Assembly: GCA_002484335.1 (NCBI GenBank)
Contig: DLJQ01000001.1
Location: 161,435 to 225,434, forward strand
Direction of reading: 5' to 3'
Origin: Flavobacteriales bacterium UBA7612
GTDB taxonomy: Bacteria > Bacteroidota > Bacteroidia > Flavobacteriales > Weeksellaceae
DNA: 64,000 bases
The translations under genes and the position numbers were made by a program. The first letter of the stretch is position 1; each line of letters begins with the position of its first letter. Below the pieces are notes generated by a model. The model made no database searches. It was given only the letters and a program-made list of their open reading frames with translations, and had not been told where the DNA came from. Positions 52,556-62,004 of the stretch are shown in pieces.

Positions 52556-52589
52556 AAAAAAAAGACGAACTATAAAAGTTCGTCTTTTT
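52556..52589 (-). terminator. Terminator of TonB receptor copy 1
   Basis: AGACGAACT (52563-52571) and AGTTCGTCT (52577-52585) with A/T runs, just past the receptor stop codon on the minus strand. Confidence 0.85.
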
Positions 52590-52608
52590 ATTATTCTATA
52601 TGAATATT

Positions 52609-55140
52609 TTAGAAGTTGTAAGTTACACTTGCATTCCAAGTTCTTCCATTACCCCAGTAATATCCGTAATTATCTTTTCTTGAGATATATTGGCTGTTCA
52701 TTAAATTATTGATGTTACCTCTAAATCTAAGTGATTGACTATTTGTAAATTTAAATTTGTAAGACATTCCTAAATCTACAGTTGCATATGGTCTAATAGC
52801 AACATTTTTATATTGTTCTCCAGCGATATCAGCTTTTGCTGCATCATCTAAGATAACATTTTCATAAACACGAGAATAATAATTAAAGTTTGTATCAAAT
52901 GACCAGTCACGTGTTACGTTTACTCTAGTTCCCATACCAAAAGTAAATTGAGCTGCATTACCTACATAAGCATTTAAAGTTCCTTTGTTATTTTCAAAAC
53001 CTGGTAATAATGCTTGAGTATCTGTATCTTGTACTTGGTAATTAAATCCTCCTTTATATTTCCAATCTCCAAATGATGTATATCCTGTTAAAGACCAAGC
53101 ATGAGTAATTTTTGCATCAAAATCAACTTCTAAACCTTTGTGAACTTCAGATAAATTAGTAGCTATAAAACGTACATTTGCATGATTGATATTATCTCCA
53201 TCAACAAAATTTTGACCTGTATAAGTCATAGATCTATTATCCCATTGTGTGTAATAAGCATTAATATTAACTTTTAAAGTACGTGTTTTATAACGGTAAC
53301 CACCTTCAATACTTTGTAATATTTCATTACGAACAGGAATATCATCAACATATTTTACTGTATTACGAACAAAAATATTATTTAAATATGGTTGACGTGA
53401 ATATTTACCAACATTAACAAAAACACTATTCTCGTTATTAATATTATAAGAAGCTCCAGCTTTTAAATTATACCCTATTTTAGTACGTTCTCCAGAATAA
53501 GCTTTTCCGTTTTTATATTTAATACCCTGCTTAGCTGCTGTTTCAGCAGTATAATTCCAGTTATCATATTTTTCATATTCTTGCCAAGACAAAGCTCCTT
53601 GGAAAAAGGCAGAAAATCTTTCATTAGAATATTCAGCTTGTCCAAAAATACCTTGATAATTAATACGTTCAGAATTATCAAAGCCAATTCTTTCTGAATG
53701 TTTAGCCTTATTAAATAAAGAGCTCCAAGGATTAGAACTAAATGTTTTAGTAACTTCGTATCCTGCAGGTCTATTAACATTTACATTTCTTACATCAGTA
53801 CGAGCTCTTGCTCCTAATAAATCATTTAGTTGTTGATAATGTTCTCCTGTATAAAAACGAATATCAGTTCCTGCATTAAATGTAAATCCTTTTTTTGTAT
53901 CATAAGTGAAATTAGATACTGCACCATACCAAAAATGATTATTTACAGAAGAAACTAACGCTGTACCATTTCTATAACCATCGGTAACACCATTTGTCAA
54001 TGTTTGATTATTGGCATATATATTACCCCAATTAATTTCTCCATTACTAGTATAACCTCCACCAGGAGTATAGCCAATTCCATTTCCTGCATTACCTACA
54101 CTTCCTCCTGTTCCTGTAGAAGCATATAGAACTGTTGATAAATTCATTTTATCATTTATTTTCCAGTCCCAGTTTAAATTTGCTACAGGTTTATTATAAT
54201 AATTAGTTCTAGCAGACATTGCTTGTCCGTTATAAAAACCATAATTAGAGTTTCCCTTACGACCTGTAATATCATAACCCGGAGTTAAAATTACATCTGT
54301 TGGATTACCATTTTTATCTTTTTGATATTGGGTTGCCATTGGTTTAGAAAAGTTTTGGTCATGTTGCTGTGGAGCACCAAAAATCATAAAATTGAATGTA
54401 TGATTTTCATTTGGTTTATATCCAACAGAAACAAAGTAAGATTGACCTTTACCTTCTGTACCACGAGCAAAACTTCTATGAGCCGACCAGTTATCAAAAA
54501 CAAATGAAGCTCCCCATTTACCTTTCATACCTGTATTATAACCAACAGTTTGTTTTTGATAAGAATCATTTCCTGCGAAATAACGAACAAAACCACCTTC
54601 TTTTTTATCAGTAGCCTTTGTAATAATATTTACAGTACCACCAATAGAAGAAATTGCTAATTTAGAAGATCCTAAACCTCTTTGTGCATCAATAACATTT
54701 GCTATATCAGATACCGATTGCCAGTTAGACCAATAAACACTACCATTGTCCATTCCGTTCATTGGTTGCCCATTTAATAAGAATGCAGTATTTGATTGAT
54801 CGAATCCTCTCATATATAATTTAGAATCACCAAAACCTGATGCTTGATCTGCAACATATACAGAAGGTGAATTCTTTAATAAATCAGGAAATTCAACGTT
54901 ACCTACACCTTTGTCAAGAATTTGCTCTCTTGAAATAACTGTAGCTGCAACTGGTGTTTTTCTGTTTTCAGAAACATCAATAACTCCTTTACCAACGATT
55001 AATGTTTCTCCTAAAGTAACATCCTCATTCCCTTGTTGAACTTTTGTAGAATCTGTTGGTTCAACAACTTGAGCGAAAGATAATGATGCCGTTAAGGCGA
55101 AAGCTCCTGCGAACAAAAGCTTCATTGAGTTTAACCTCAT
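52609..55140 (-). CDS. TonB-dependent receptor, tandem paralogue 1
   Basis: This encodes 843 residues. The first 12 codons (MRLNSMKLLFAG) are shared with the two next paralogues. A signal peptide ends at LSFAQ. A TonB-box-like stretch GETLIVGKGVIDV follows, then the plug domain (about 50-190; YMRGFDQSNTAFLLNGQPMNGMDNG, RGLGSSKLAISSIGGTVNIIT) and the barrel, ending in VTYNF. No SusD partner or carboxypeptidase-like domain is present, so a siderophore or other iron ligand is a reasonable guess, not proven. It has its own leader and terminator. Confidence 0.92.
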   Translation of the reverse strand: MRLNSMKLLFAGAFALTASLSFAQVVEPTDSTKVQQGNEDVTLGETLIVGKGVIDVSENRKTPVAATVISREQILDKGVGNVEFPDLLKNSPSVYVADQASGFGDSKLYMRGFDQSNTAFLLNGQPMNGMDNGSVYWSNWQSVSDIANVIDAQRGLGSSKLAISSIGGTVNIITKATDKKEGGFVRYFAGNDSYQKQTVGYNTGMKGKWGASFVFDNWSAHRSFARGTEGKGQSYFVSVGYKPNENHTFNFMIFGAPQQHDQNFSKPMATQYQKDKNGNPTDVILTPGYDITGRKGNSNYGFYNGQAMSARTNYYNKPVANLNWDWKINDKMNLSTVLYASTGTGGSVGNAGNGIGYTPGGGYTSNGEINWGNIYANNQTLTNGVTDGYRNGTALVSSVNNHFWYGAVSNFTYDTKKGFTFNAGTDIRFYTGEHYQQLNDLLGARARTDVRNVNVNRPAGYEVTKTFSSNPWSSLFNKAKHSERIGFDNSERINYQGIFGQAEYSNERFSAFFQGALSWQEYEKYDNWNYTAETAAKQGIKYKNGKAYSGERTKIGYNLKAGASYNINNENSVFVNVGKYSRQPYLNNIFVRNTVKYVDDIPVRNEILQSIEGGYRYKTRTLKVNINAYYTQWDNRSMTYTGQNFVDGDNINHANVRFIATNLSEVHKGLEVDFDAKITHAWSLTGYTSFGDWKYKGGFNYQVQDTDTQALLPGFENNKGTLNAYVGNAAQFTFGMGTRVNVTRDWSFDTNFNYYSRVYENVILDDAAKADIAGEQYKNVAIRPYATVDLGMSYKFKFTNSQSLRFRGNINNLMNSQYISRKDNYGYYWGNGRTWNASVTYNF

Positions 55141-55178
55141 CTTATGAAATAGTTTATATGTTTACATTTGCAAATTTG
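55141..55178 (-). promoter_or_regulatory. Conserved leader of TonB receptor copy 1
   Basis: On the minus strand the leader reads CAAATTTGC, GTAAAC, then TAAACTATTTCATAAG up to the ATG, nearly the same as in front of the other two paralogues. CAAATTTG (55171-55178) is the likely -7 box. Confidence 0.6.
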
Positions 55179-55446
55179 AGGTGTATTTTTATTATAAACT
55201 AACTATCTGACAATTAATTATGTATGTTTATACTTTCTACGTATAAATGGATATTTTACATTAAATGACTTACAATTTTATTATATTCACTCTTTAACAC
55301 ATGTTATGTTATAATTATCATAAAATTTACATTTTATTAACAATGAATTAATTCGATTATTATTCATTATAATGTATAATAATTAGTTATAAATGAATAA
55401 TTATTCTTAATTTTTAGTTATTTAGAATTGATATAAGTAATAAAAT
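55179..55446. other. AT-rich control region with a palindrome
   Basis: About 270 bases with no ORF. They hold a perfect 12-bp palindrome GAATAATTATTC at 55395-55406 and TTATTTAGAATTGATATAA downstream of it. Close matches occur at the same relative place in front of paralogue 2 (58238-58249). They may be a binding site such as an iron regulator box; this is inference. Confidence 0.45.
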
Positions 55447-55480
55447 AAAAAAGCAGCCTATAAATATAGACTGCTTTTTT
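55447..55480 (-). terminator. Terminator of TonB receptor copy 2
   Basis: AAAAAAGCAG and CTGCTTTTTT enclose a second inner pairing (CTATA with TATAG), just past the receptor stop codon. Confidence 0.85.
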
Positions 55481-55504
55481 TAATAAATTTAACTTAATTG
55501 TATA

Positions 55505-57973
55505 TTATAATGTGATTCTAACAGTAGCATTCCAAGTTCTTCCATAACCGAAAAACACTTGATTATTTACATTAACACCTTTATAAGTTTGTGCACCTTT
55601 ATAATCTGCTTGATAATTTGTTGAAGCTTCTTGAATATAAATTGTATTAAATACATTATTAACATTAAAACGTAATGATAATTTATTTCTATCAGTTAAT
55701 TTATAATTCCAAGTAATACCTGCATCCATTAAATTATAAGATGGTAATCTTAAATTTCCTGATCCACTATTTGCTGTATCATTTGTCACAGCACTAGTTC
55801 TAGAACCATATAATCTGTCATTATATCTATAATCAGCATCTACAGATATTCCTTTGATTACTTGGTAAACAAAACCTGCTCCAAATTGAGTTTGCGCAGC
55901 ATCACCTACTCTAAGTCCATCTAATTTTTCTGTTGTTGTTGCTAACAAGTTCTGATTTTCATCATAAGCTCTAGAAATTGTAGAACCTTTATATTTCCAA
56001 TCACCTAATGAAGCATAACCTTTAAGTTCTAAAGTACGAATTGGTTTATATCCCATTTCTAACTCTAATCCCTTATGTTCTTGTTTTACTCCTTGGTTAA
56101 CAAAATTAACATAAGTACCAGGAGTAACTGTTGGGTATAAATTATTATTACTATCTGTAATTAACAATGAAGAACCTGTTACACGATTTTCCCAAGTTGT
56201 GTAGTAAGCATTAAAGTTTGCCCAGAAGTTTCTAGATTTAAATTTATATCCCAATTCTAAACCTAAGATTCTTTCGTTTTTAGCACTAGTATTTACGTCA
56301 TTCTTATTGTTCATAAATAAATTATTATGATAAGGTTGACGAGAATAATATCCTGCGTTAGCAAATACTTTATGATTTTCTGCTATTGTAAAACTCAAAC
56401 CACCTTTTAAATTATATCCCCAATGAGATAATTTTTGTGATTTTTCATTTTCTTTTGTATAATTAAAGTAATCCCAGCGTTGGTTAGTTTGATTAGAAAC
56501 AGCACCTTGGAAGAATGCCGTGAAATTTTCTTTTGCATATTCAAACTGACCAAACATACCTCCGTAATTTATTCTCTCGCTATAATTATAAGACAATTTA
56601 TCTGTGGCATTTTTAGCATAATGACTTATAGCATTCCAAGGGTTTGGAGAAAATGTGTTTGTGATATTATAACCATTAGGATATTGAAGATTTTTAGAAA
56701 CTGTTACATAATCAGCACCCATTAAATTACCTAATTGTTGAAAATGTTCTCCTTTAAATGTTCTTAAATCAAAACCTACATTAAAGTTTAAATTATCAGT
56801 AATTTTATGATTTAAATTTGTTACTAAACCATACCATTGATGATTATTCACTGATTGACGAATTGCATAATTAGCATTTCCTCCATTTTGAGATTGTAAA
56901 TCAAATTGATCTTGAATGTTTTTTAAACCTGTATCTGTATTACGAGTTGCAGAAACAGTTCCTGCTCCAGTCATTGGTCCTGTTCCTCCTCCACGTCCCC
57001 ATGATGCATAAAGAACAGTTGACAATGATGTATTTTTACCTATTTCCCAATCCCAGTTAAGGTTAGCTACTGGCTTTTGATAGTAATTTCTTCTCTCATT
57101 TATTAATTTACCATTTACATAACCAGTATTGTTATTGTATTTACGCCCGTATTTTAATAAATCAGTCAATGTATTTACATTTGATTGGTCATGCCATTGT
57201 GGAGCTCCTGTAAATAAGAAGTTTAATGTATGATGTTTAGAAGGTTTATAACCAAAAGAGATAAAATAATTTTGTCCTTCACCTTTTGTACCAATGTTAT
57301 ATCCATTTCCTTGCCAATGCGTCATCATAATAGAAACACCAAATTTATTATTAATCAATCCAGTGTTATAAGAAAAAGTTGACTTAAAGTAATAGTTGTT
57401 AGCAATCCCCGCACTAAATTCTCCTCCTTCTTTTTTTTCTGTAGCTTTAGTTACAAAATTATATGTACCTCCTACAGAAGAAATAGCAAGCTTAGAAGAT
57501 CCTAAACCACGCTGAATTTGTACTGCATTTGCAATATCTGACATTCCAGACCAGTTTGACCAATATACTTTACCATCATCCATACCATTAATTGGTTGCC
57601 CATTTAATAAAAAAGCAGTATTTGATTGATCAAAACCTCTAGTAACAACGCGAGATTCCCCAAAACCTCCAGATTGTCCAGCAACGTAAACAGATGGTGT
57701 ATTAACAAAAGCTTGTGTAATATCACTTGCTCCAGCTACCTTTTGTTGAATTGCTTCTTTAGTTATTGTTGTTGCAGCAATAGGTGTTTTACGGTCATCC
57801 GCTAAATCAATAACTCCTTTACCTACAATTAATGTTTCTCCTAAAGATACATTTTCGTCCTCTTGTTGAACAACTTTTGTAGAATCTGTTGGTTCAACAA
57901 CTTGAGCGAAAGATAATGTTGCCGTTAAGGCAAAAGCTCCTACTAATAAAAGCTTCATTGAGTTTAACCTCAT
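55505..57973 (-). CDS. TonB-dependent receptor, tandem paralogue 2
   Basis: This encodes 822 residues with the same start (MRLNSMKLLLVGAFALTATLSFAQ), the same TonB-box-like GETLIVGKGVIDL and a plug containing RGFDQSNTAFLLNGQPINGMDDG. It is the most divergent of the three: its plug region ends in GVSGAS-like KVAGASDITQAFVNTPSV in place of the GVGNVEFPE phrase of the others, and VGGTYNFVT replaces VGGTVNIIT. The barrel ends in ATVRITL rather than in Phe. The ligand is probably different. Confidence 0.92.
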   Translation of the reverse strand: MRLNSMKLLLVGAFALTATLSFAQVVEPTDSTKVVQQEDENVSLGETLIVGKGVIDLADDRKTPIAATTITKEAIQQKVAGASDITQAFVNTPSVYVAGQSGGFGESRVVTRGFDQSNTAFLLNGQPINGMDDGKVYWSNWSGMSDIANAVQIQRGLGSSKLAISSVGGTYNFVTKATEKKEGGEFSAGIANNYYFKSTFSYNTGLINNKFGVSIMMTHWQGNGYNIGTKGEGQNYFISFGYKPSKHHTLNFLFTGAPQWHDQSNVNTLTDLLKYGRKYNNNTGYVNGKLINERRNYYQKPVANLNWDWEIGKNTSLSTVLYASWGRGGGTGPMTGAGTVSATRNTDTGLKNIQDQFDLQSQNGGNANYAIRQSVNNHQWYGLVTNLNHKITDNLNFNVGFDLRTFKGEHFQQLGNLMGADYVTVSKNLQYPNGYNITNTFSPNPWNAISHYAKNATDKLSYNYSERINYGGMFGQFEYAKENFTAFFQGAVSNQTNQRWDYFNYTKENEKSQKLSHWGYNLKGGLSFTIAENHKVFANAGYYSRQPYHNNLFMNNKNDVNTSAKNERILGLELGYKFKSRNFWANFNAYYTTWENRVTGSSLLITDSNNNLYPTVTPGTYVNFVNQGVKQEHKGLELEMGYKPIRTLELKGYASLGDWKYKGSTISRAYDENQNLLATTTEKLDGLRVGDAAQTQFGAGFVYQVIKGISVDADYRYNDRLYGSRTSAVTNDTANSGSGNLRLPSYNLMDAGITWNYKLTDRNKLSLRFNVNNVFNTIYIQEASTNYQADYKGAQTYKGVNVNNQVFFGYGRTWNATVRITL

Positions 57974-58012
57974 CTTATGAAATAGTTTAAAAAGTTTACA
58001 CTGTAAATGTGA
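57974..58012 (-). promoter_or_regulatory. Conserved leader of TonB receptor copy 2
   Basis: On the minus strand the leader reads CACATTTACAGTGTAAAC, then TTTTTAAACTATTTCATAAG to the ATG. It contains the direct repeat TAAACT-TTT-TAAACT shared with paralogue 3. Confidence 0.6.
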
Positions 58013-58300
58013 ATACTTTTAACGAAAGCATTATTAAGCCAGTGTTAACAAATTCTGGAGAAAACAACTATTTCTTTTAAATATGAAAAATCCTTAATTT
58101 ACAATAAAATTATATTTTAAATTTATTTTATAAACATTTAATATAAATTAAATTAAAAAAATATCATAAATAAATAAAAAATAAGATATTTATTCACTTT
58201 ACATAATTTAACTAAATACTGTAAATGAATAAATATCGAATAATTATTCTTAAATAAGAATTATTTAGAACTATTCTATTTAAAAAAATAAAAAAAATGT
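58013..58300. other. AT-rich control region with palindromes
   Basis: About 290 bases with no ORF. GAATAATTATTC (58238-58249) is repeated from the region before paralogue 1, and TAGAACTATTCTA (58266-58278) is a perfect inverted repeat. Both sit just past the terminator of paralogue 3 and upstream of the paralogue 2 leader. Confidence 0.45.
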
Positions 58301-58330
58301 GAAAAAGAAGCTACCTATAAAGTAGCTTCT
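58301..58330 (-). terminator. Terminator of TonB receptor copy 3
   Basis: GAAGCTAC (58307-58314) and GTAGCTTC (58322-58329), with a U-rich tail on the minus strand. Confidence 0.82.
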
Positions 58331-58351
58331 ATATTTGATAATGATTGTTTA

Positions 58352-60760
58352 TTAAAAACTATATGCTACACTCGCATTCCAAGTTCTACCTAATCCCCAT
58401 CCATAACCATTAGTATCTTGTTTGATAATGTATTGATCATTAAATAAGTTTTTAATATTACCTCTGAATCTTAATTTTTGAGATCCAAATTTAACTTGAT
58501 AACTTGCACCTAAATCTACTTTAGCAAAAGGTCTTAGTGTATTAGGTTCACTTTTAGCAGTTGCTATATTAATGTTTTCATATGTTCTAGCATAATAATT
58601 AAAATCTGTATCGAATGATAAAGATTTTGTTACATCAACCTTTGTTCCTAAACCAAAAGTAAACTGTGCCGCATTACCTACGTGATAACCATTAATATCT
58701 TTAACTCCTCCTGGTAAAACTTCATTTGTTAAATTATTTATCTCGTAATAAGGAGTTGAGTCATTATATTTCCAATTTCCTATAGAAGTAAAACCTCTCA
58801 AAGTCCATTCTCTTGATATTTTTGCATCAAAATCTATTTCAAGACCTTTATGTGTTTGTCCTAGATCTGTAGCATACTGTGTTTTTGTATACAAAACAGC
58901 ATTAGTAACAGGATCTACAACATTTACATCTCCTAAATCTAAGAATCTATGTGACCATTCTGTATGATAAACATTAATATTAACATTTAACGTTTTTGTT
59001 TTATATCTATATCCTGCCTCAAAACCTGTAATTTCTTCATTTCTTACATCAGGAGTCTGTCTATCAACAGTATTATAATAAAATACATTATCTAAGAAAG
59101 GTTGACGTGAATAACGACCAACATTAGCAAAAAATGAATGCGCTTCTGCAAATGTATACGCCATACCACCTTTTAAGTTCCATCCGGTTTTATTTATTTT
59201 TTCTGAAGCTTTTTCTACACCTCCATAATTCCAACGATCAAATTTTTGATAAAATTGATTTGACAAAGCTGCCTGACCAAAAACAGAAAACCCATTTACA
59301 CTATATTCTATTTGTCCAAAACCACCTTGATAATTTAATTTTTCACTATAATCACGACTTGTTCTTTGACTAGGATCAGCATATTTAAATAAAGCTTTCC
59401 AAGGGTTAGTAGAAAATGTTTCATTAACAACTACATTTTGTCCACTAAAAGCATTTTTCTGAGACCATCCACTTAAACCAAATAAATTATTCATTTGTTG
59501 AAAATGACGTCCTTGATAAAAACGAAAATCCGCACCAAAATTAATAGTTAAACCTTTTTTATTATCAAAAGTAAAATTAGAAACTGTTCCGTACCAAAAA
59601 TGATTATTTACAGAAGATCTAATAGCTCCGTTTGAAACACCAGTCCCACCATTATTTCCAATCCCATCAGGATCAGCTAGATTTCTTTGCTCAATAAGAT
59701 CAAAGTCTATTAAGCCATTTGTAACAGCTGAACTTGCAGTTCCTACACCAGAAGTTCCTCCTCCTGTTCCCATAGAAGCATAAACAACAGTAGATAAATT
59801 CATTTTATCATTTATTGACCAATCCCAGTTTAAATTAGCTACTGGTTTATGGTAATAATTTGTTCTTAAATTTTCCCCCTTACCTTTATAATAACCATAA
59901 GTCGTATTATATTTTCTTCCGTAACCATATTGTTCAGCAGCAGCCCATTGTTTATCACTTTTTGTAGAATAATTTTGACCATGCTCTTGAGGAGCTCCAA
60001 AAATCATAAAGTTTAAGTTATGACGCTCACTAGGCTTATAACCTACAGATATAAAATACGCTTGACCTTTTCCATTTGTTCCTTGAGCATATTTACGATG
60101 AGCTTCCCAATGATTTAATAACATAGAGAATCCCCACTTACCTTTCAATCCAGTGTCATAAGACACTGTTCCTCCAAAATAACTATCATTACCCGCAACA
60201 AAACGAGCAAAACCACCTTGTTTTCTTTCTGTAGCCTTTGTAATTATATTTACTGTTCCTCCAACTGAAGAAATTGCTAATTTAGAAGATCCTAGTCCTC
60301 TCTGAATCTGAACAGCATTAGCAACCTCAGTCATTGCTGACCAATTCGACCAATAGATATTTCCATCTTCCATTCCATTAATTGGCTGTCCATTTAATAA
60401 AAATGCTGTATTTTGTTCAGTAAATCCTCTTAAATACATATGAGAATCACCAAATCCAGAAGTTTGATCAGATACATAAACTGAAGGAGTATTAGCCATT
60501 ATTTCAGGAAATTCAACATTTCCAACACCTTTATCTTGAATTTCTTGTTTTGAAATTGTAGATACAGCAACTGGAGTTTTACGATTTTCTTCAACATCGA
60601 TTACTCCTTTACCAACAATTAATGTTTCTCCTAAAGATACATCTTCGTTATTCTGTTGAACTTTAGTAGAGTCTGTTGGTTCAACAACTTGTGCGTAAGT
60701 AAATGATGCCATTAAGGCAAAAGCTCCTACAAATAAAAGCTTCATTGAGTTTAACCTCAT
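58352..60760 (-). CDS. TonB-dependent receptor, tandem paralogue 3
   Basis: This encodes 802 residues from the ATG at 60760; the frame opens at 60793, but MRLNSMKLLFVG matches the other two paralogues. The signal peptide ends near FTYAQ. The plug has YLRGFTEQNTAFLLNGQPINGMEDG and RGLGSSKLAISSVGGTVNIIT, and the barrel ends in VAYSF. It is closer to paralogue 1 than to paralogue 2 (shared GVGNVEFPE and ARTYENI-like strands). It is the first of the three in transcription order. Confidence 0.92.
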   Translation of the reverse strand: MRLNSMKLLFVGAFALMASFTYAQVVEPTDSTKVQQNNEDVSLGETLIVGKGVIDVEENRKTPVAVSTISKQEIQDKGVGNVEFPEIMANTPSVYVSDQTSGFGDSHMYLRGFTEQNTAFLLNGQPINGMEDGNIYWSNWSAMTEVANAVQIQRGLGSSKLAISSVGGTVNIITKATERKQGGFARFVAGNDSYFGGTVSYDTGLKGKWGFSMLLNHWEAHRKYAQGTNGKGQAYFISVGYKPSERHNLNFMIFGAPQEHGQNYSTKSDKQWAAAEQYGYGRKYNTTYGYYKGKGENLRTNYYHKPVANLNWDWSINDKMNLSTVVYASMGTGGGTSGVGTASSAVTNGLIDFDLIEQRNLADPDGIGNNGGTGVSNGAIRSSVNNHFWYGTVSNFTFDNKKGLTINFGADFRFYQGRHFQQMNNLFGLSGWSQKNAFSGQNVVVNETFSTNPWKALFKYADPSQRTSRDYSEKLNYQGGFGQIEYSVNGFSVFGQAALSNQFYQKFDRWNYGGVEKASEKINKTGWNLKGGMAYTFAEAHSFFANVGRYSRQPFLDNVFYYNTVDRQTPDVRNEEITGFEAGYRYKTKTLNVNINVYHTEWSHRFLDLGDVNVVDPVTNAVLYTKTQYATDLGQTHKGLEIDFDAKISREWTLRGFTSIGNWKYNDSTPYYEINNLTNEVLPGGVKDINGYHVGNAAQFTFGLGTKVDVTKSLSFDTDFNYYARTYENINIATAKSEPNTLRPFAKVDLGASYQVKFGSQKLRFRGNIKNLFNDQYIIKQDTNGYGWGLGRTWNASVAYSF

Positions 60761-60819
60761 CTTGTTAAATAGTTTAAAAAGTTTACTTTGCAAATATGTA
60801 GAGACAAAATGAGATACAA
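60761..60819 (-). promoter_or_regulatory. Leader and promoter of TonB receptor copy 3
   Basis: On the minus strand: TTG (60817-60819), an 18-base spacer, CATATTTG (60791-60798), then GTAAACTTTTTAAACTATTTAACAAG to the ATG. Only this copy shows a plausible -33 element with good spacing. Confidence 0.55.
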
Positions 60820-61054
60820 GTTAACTTAATGTTAATAAATTTATATTTTTTAACTTTTTTTTATATTTAATAAAAAATTAACATTAAAAATAAATAGTAC
60901 ATAATTTAAACATAACTTTTTTAAATATAATTACTTAAATTAAAATACAAATTTTATTATATAAATTAATAAAATAAAATTAACATAAAATATGCTAATA
61001 AAAATACAATTCAATATTATAAAATAGTAAATTATTATTTTATCAATAAAATTG
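60820..61054. other. AT-rich intergenic region, no gene seen
   Basis: About 235 bases of very AT-rich sequence between the receptor leader and the nadC terminator. I see no ORF, RNA or clear repeat, and the palindrome GAATAATTATTC found before the other two receptors is absent. Confidence 0.5.
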
Positions 61055-61090
61055 TTAAAAAAAAAATCCTAACATAAAAATGTTAGGATT
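61055..61090 (-). terminator. Terminator of the nad operon
   Basis: AATCCTAACA and TGTTAGGATT around a TAAAAA loop, with a long U tract on the minus strand, just after nadC. Confidence 0.88.
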
Positions 61091-61134
61091 AAGAATTATT
61101 CATTAATAAATAAAGTTATATTTCTTATATAATA

Positions 61135-62004
61135 TTAAAGCATTTTAGAAATTGCTTTTAAGCTCAAATCAAAGTTTTTAGCAGAATGAATTATTGCTCC
61201 TGATGAAATAAAATCAACACCTGTTTCTGCAATTGATTTTACAGATTCCTTCGTAATTCCTCCAGAAGCTTCAGTTTTAACTCTACCATCAATAAGTTTT
61301 ACTGCTTGTTTTAAATCATTTAATTCAAAATTATCAAGCATAATAAAATCAACGCTAGCTTTAAGAGCTTCTTCAACCTCTTTTAAATTTCTTGTCTCTA
61401 CTTCTATTTTTAAATGTAAATGATGATTTGACAAATATTCTTTTGTTTGTTGAACAGCCTTAGTAATATTACCACAAAAATCTATATGGTTATCTTTTAA
61501 CATAATCATATCATACAATCCAAATCTATGATTTTCTGCTCCACCTATTTTTACTGCCCACTTCTCAATCATCCTGAAATTTGGTGTTGTTTTACGAGTA
61601 TCTAAAATCTTTGCATTAGTTCCCTTCACTAAATCCATCATTTCATTAGCATAAGTTGCTATACCAGACATTCTCTGCATACAGTTTAAAACCAATCTCT
61701 CACATGTTAAAATTGACTGTGAAGAACCTTTAACTTTAAATACTACATCTCCAAAAACAACACTATCTCCATCTTTTTTATATTGATCTATTTGTAATGA
61801 CGGATCGAAAGTGTCAAAAATAATTTTAGCCAATTCTACACCTGCTATAATTCCATTATCTTTTACTTTTAATTCTGCCTCTTGAATAGAATCGTAAGGA
61901 ACACAAGCTAACGTAGAATGATCTCCATCTCCTACATCTTCTAAAAAAGCTTGGCGAATAAAAAGTTGTAATTTTTCTGTTGTTATATATGGATCGTAAC
62001 TCAT
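61135..62004 (-). CDS. nadC: Nicotinate-nucleotide pyrophosphorylase (quinolinate phosphoribosyltransferase)
   Basis: This 289-residue enzyme converts quinolinate and PRPP to nicotinate mononucleotide in NAD synthesis. Visible motifs are LDTRKTTPNFRMIEKWAVKIGG and HRFGLYDMIMLKDNHI, the EVETRNL block, FIMLDNF and EASGGITKESVK. The length is normal. It is the last gene of the nad unit; its ATG abuts the stop codon of the gene before it. Confidence 0.97.
   Translation of the reverse strand: MSYDPYITTEKLQLFIRQAFLEDVGDGDHSTLACVPYDSIQEAELKVKDNGIIAGVELAKIIFDTFDPSLQIDQYKKDGDSVVFGDVVFKVKGSSQSILTCERLVLNCMQRMSGIATYANEMMDLVKGTNAKILDTRKTTPNFRMIEKWAVKIGGAENHRFGLYDMIMLKDNHIDFCGNITKAVQQTKEYLSNHHLHLKIEVETRNLKEVEEALKASVDFIMLDNFELNDLKQAVKLIDGRVKTEASGGITKESVKSIAETGVDFISSGAIIHSAKNFDLSLKAISKML

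Noticed and set aside
53475..53780. Antisense or alternate-frame ORFs within the TonB receptor genes (also at 54322, 56480 and 59134)
   Set aside because: They lie wholly inside conserved receptor coding sequence and show no domain or start context of their own.
55141..55504. CRISPR-like or mobile-element content in the receptor spacers
   Set aside because: There are only AT-rich palindromes and leaders; no direct-repeat array, transposase or target duplication is visible.
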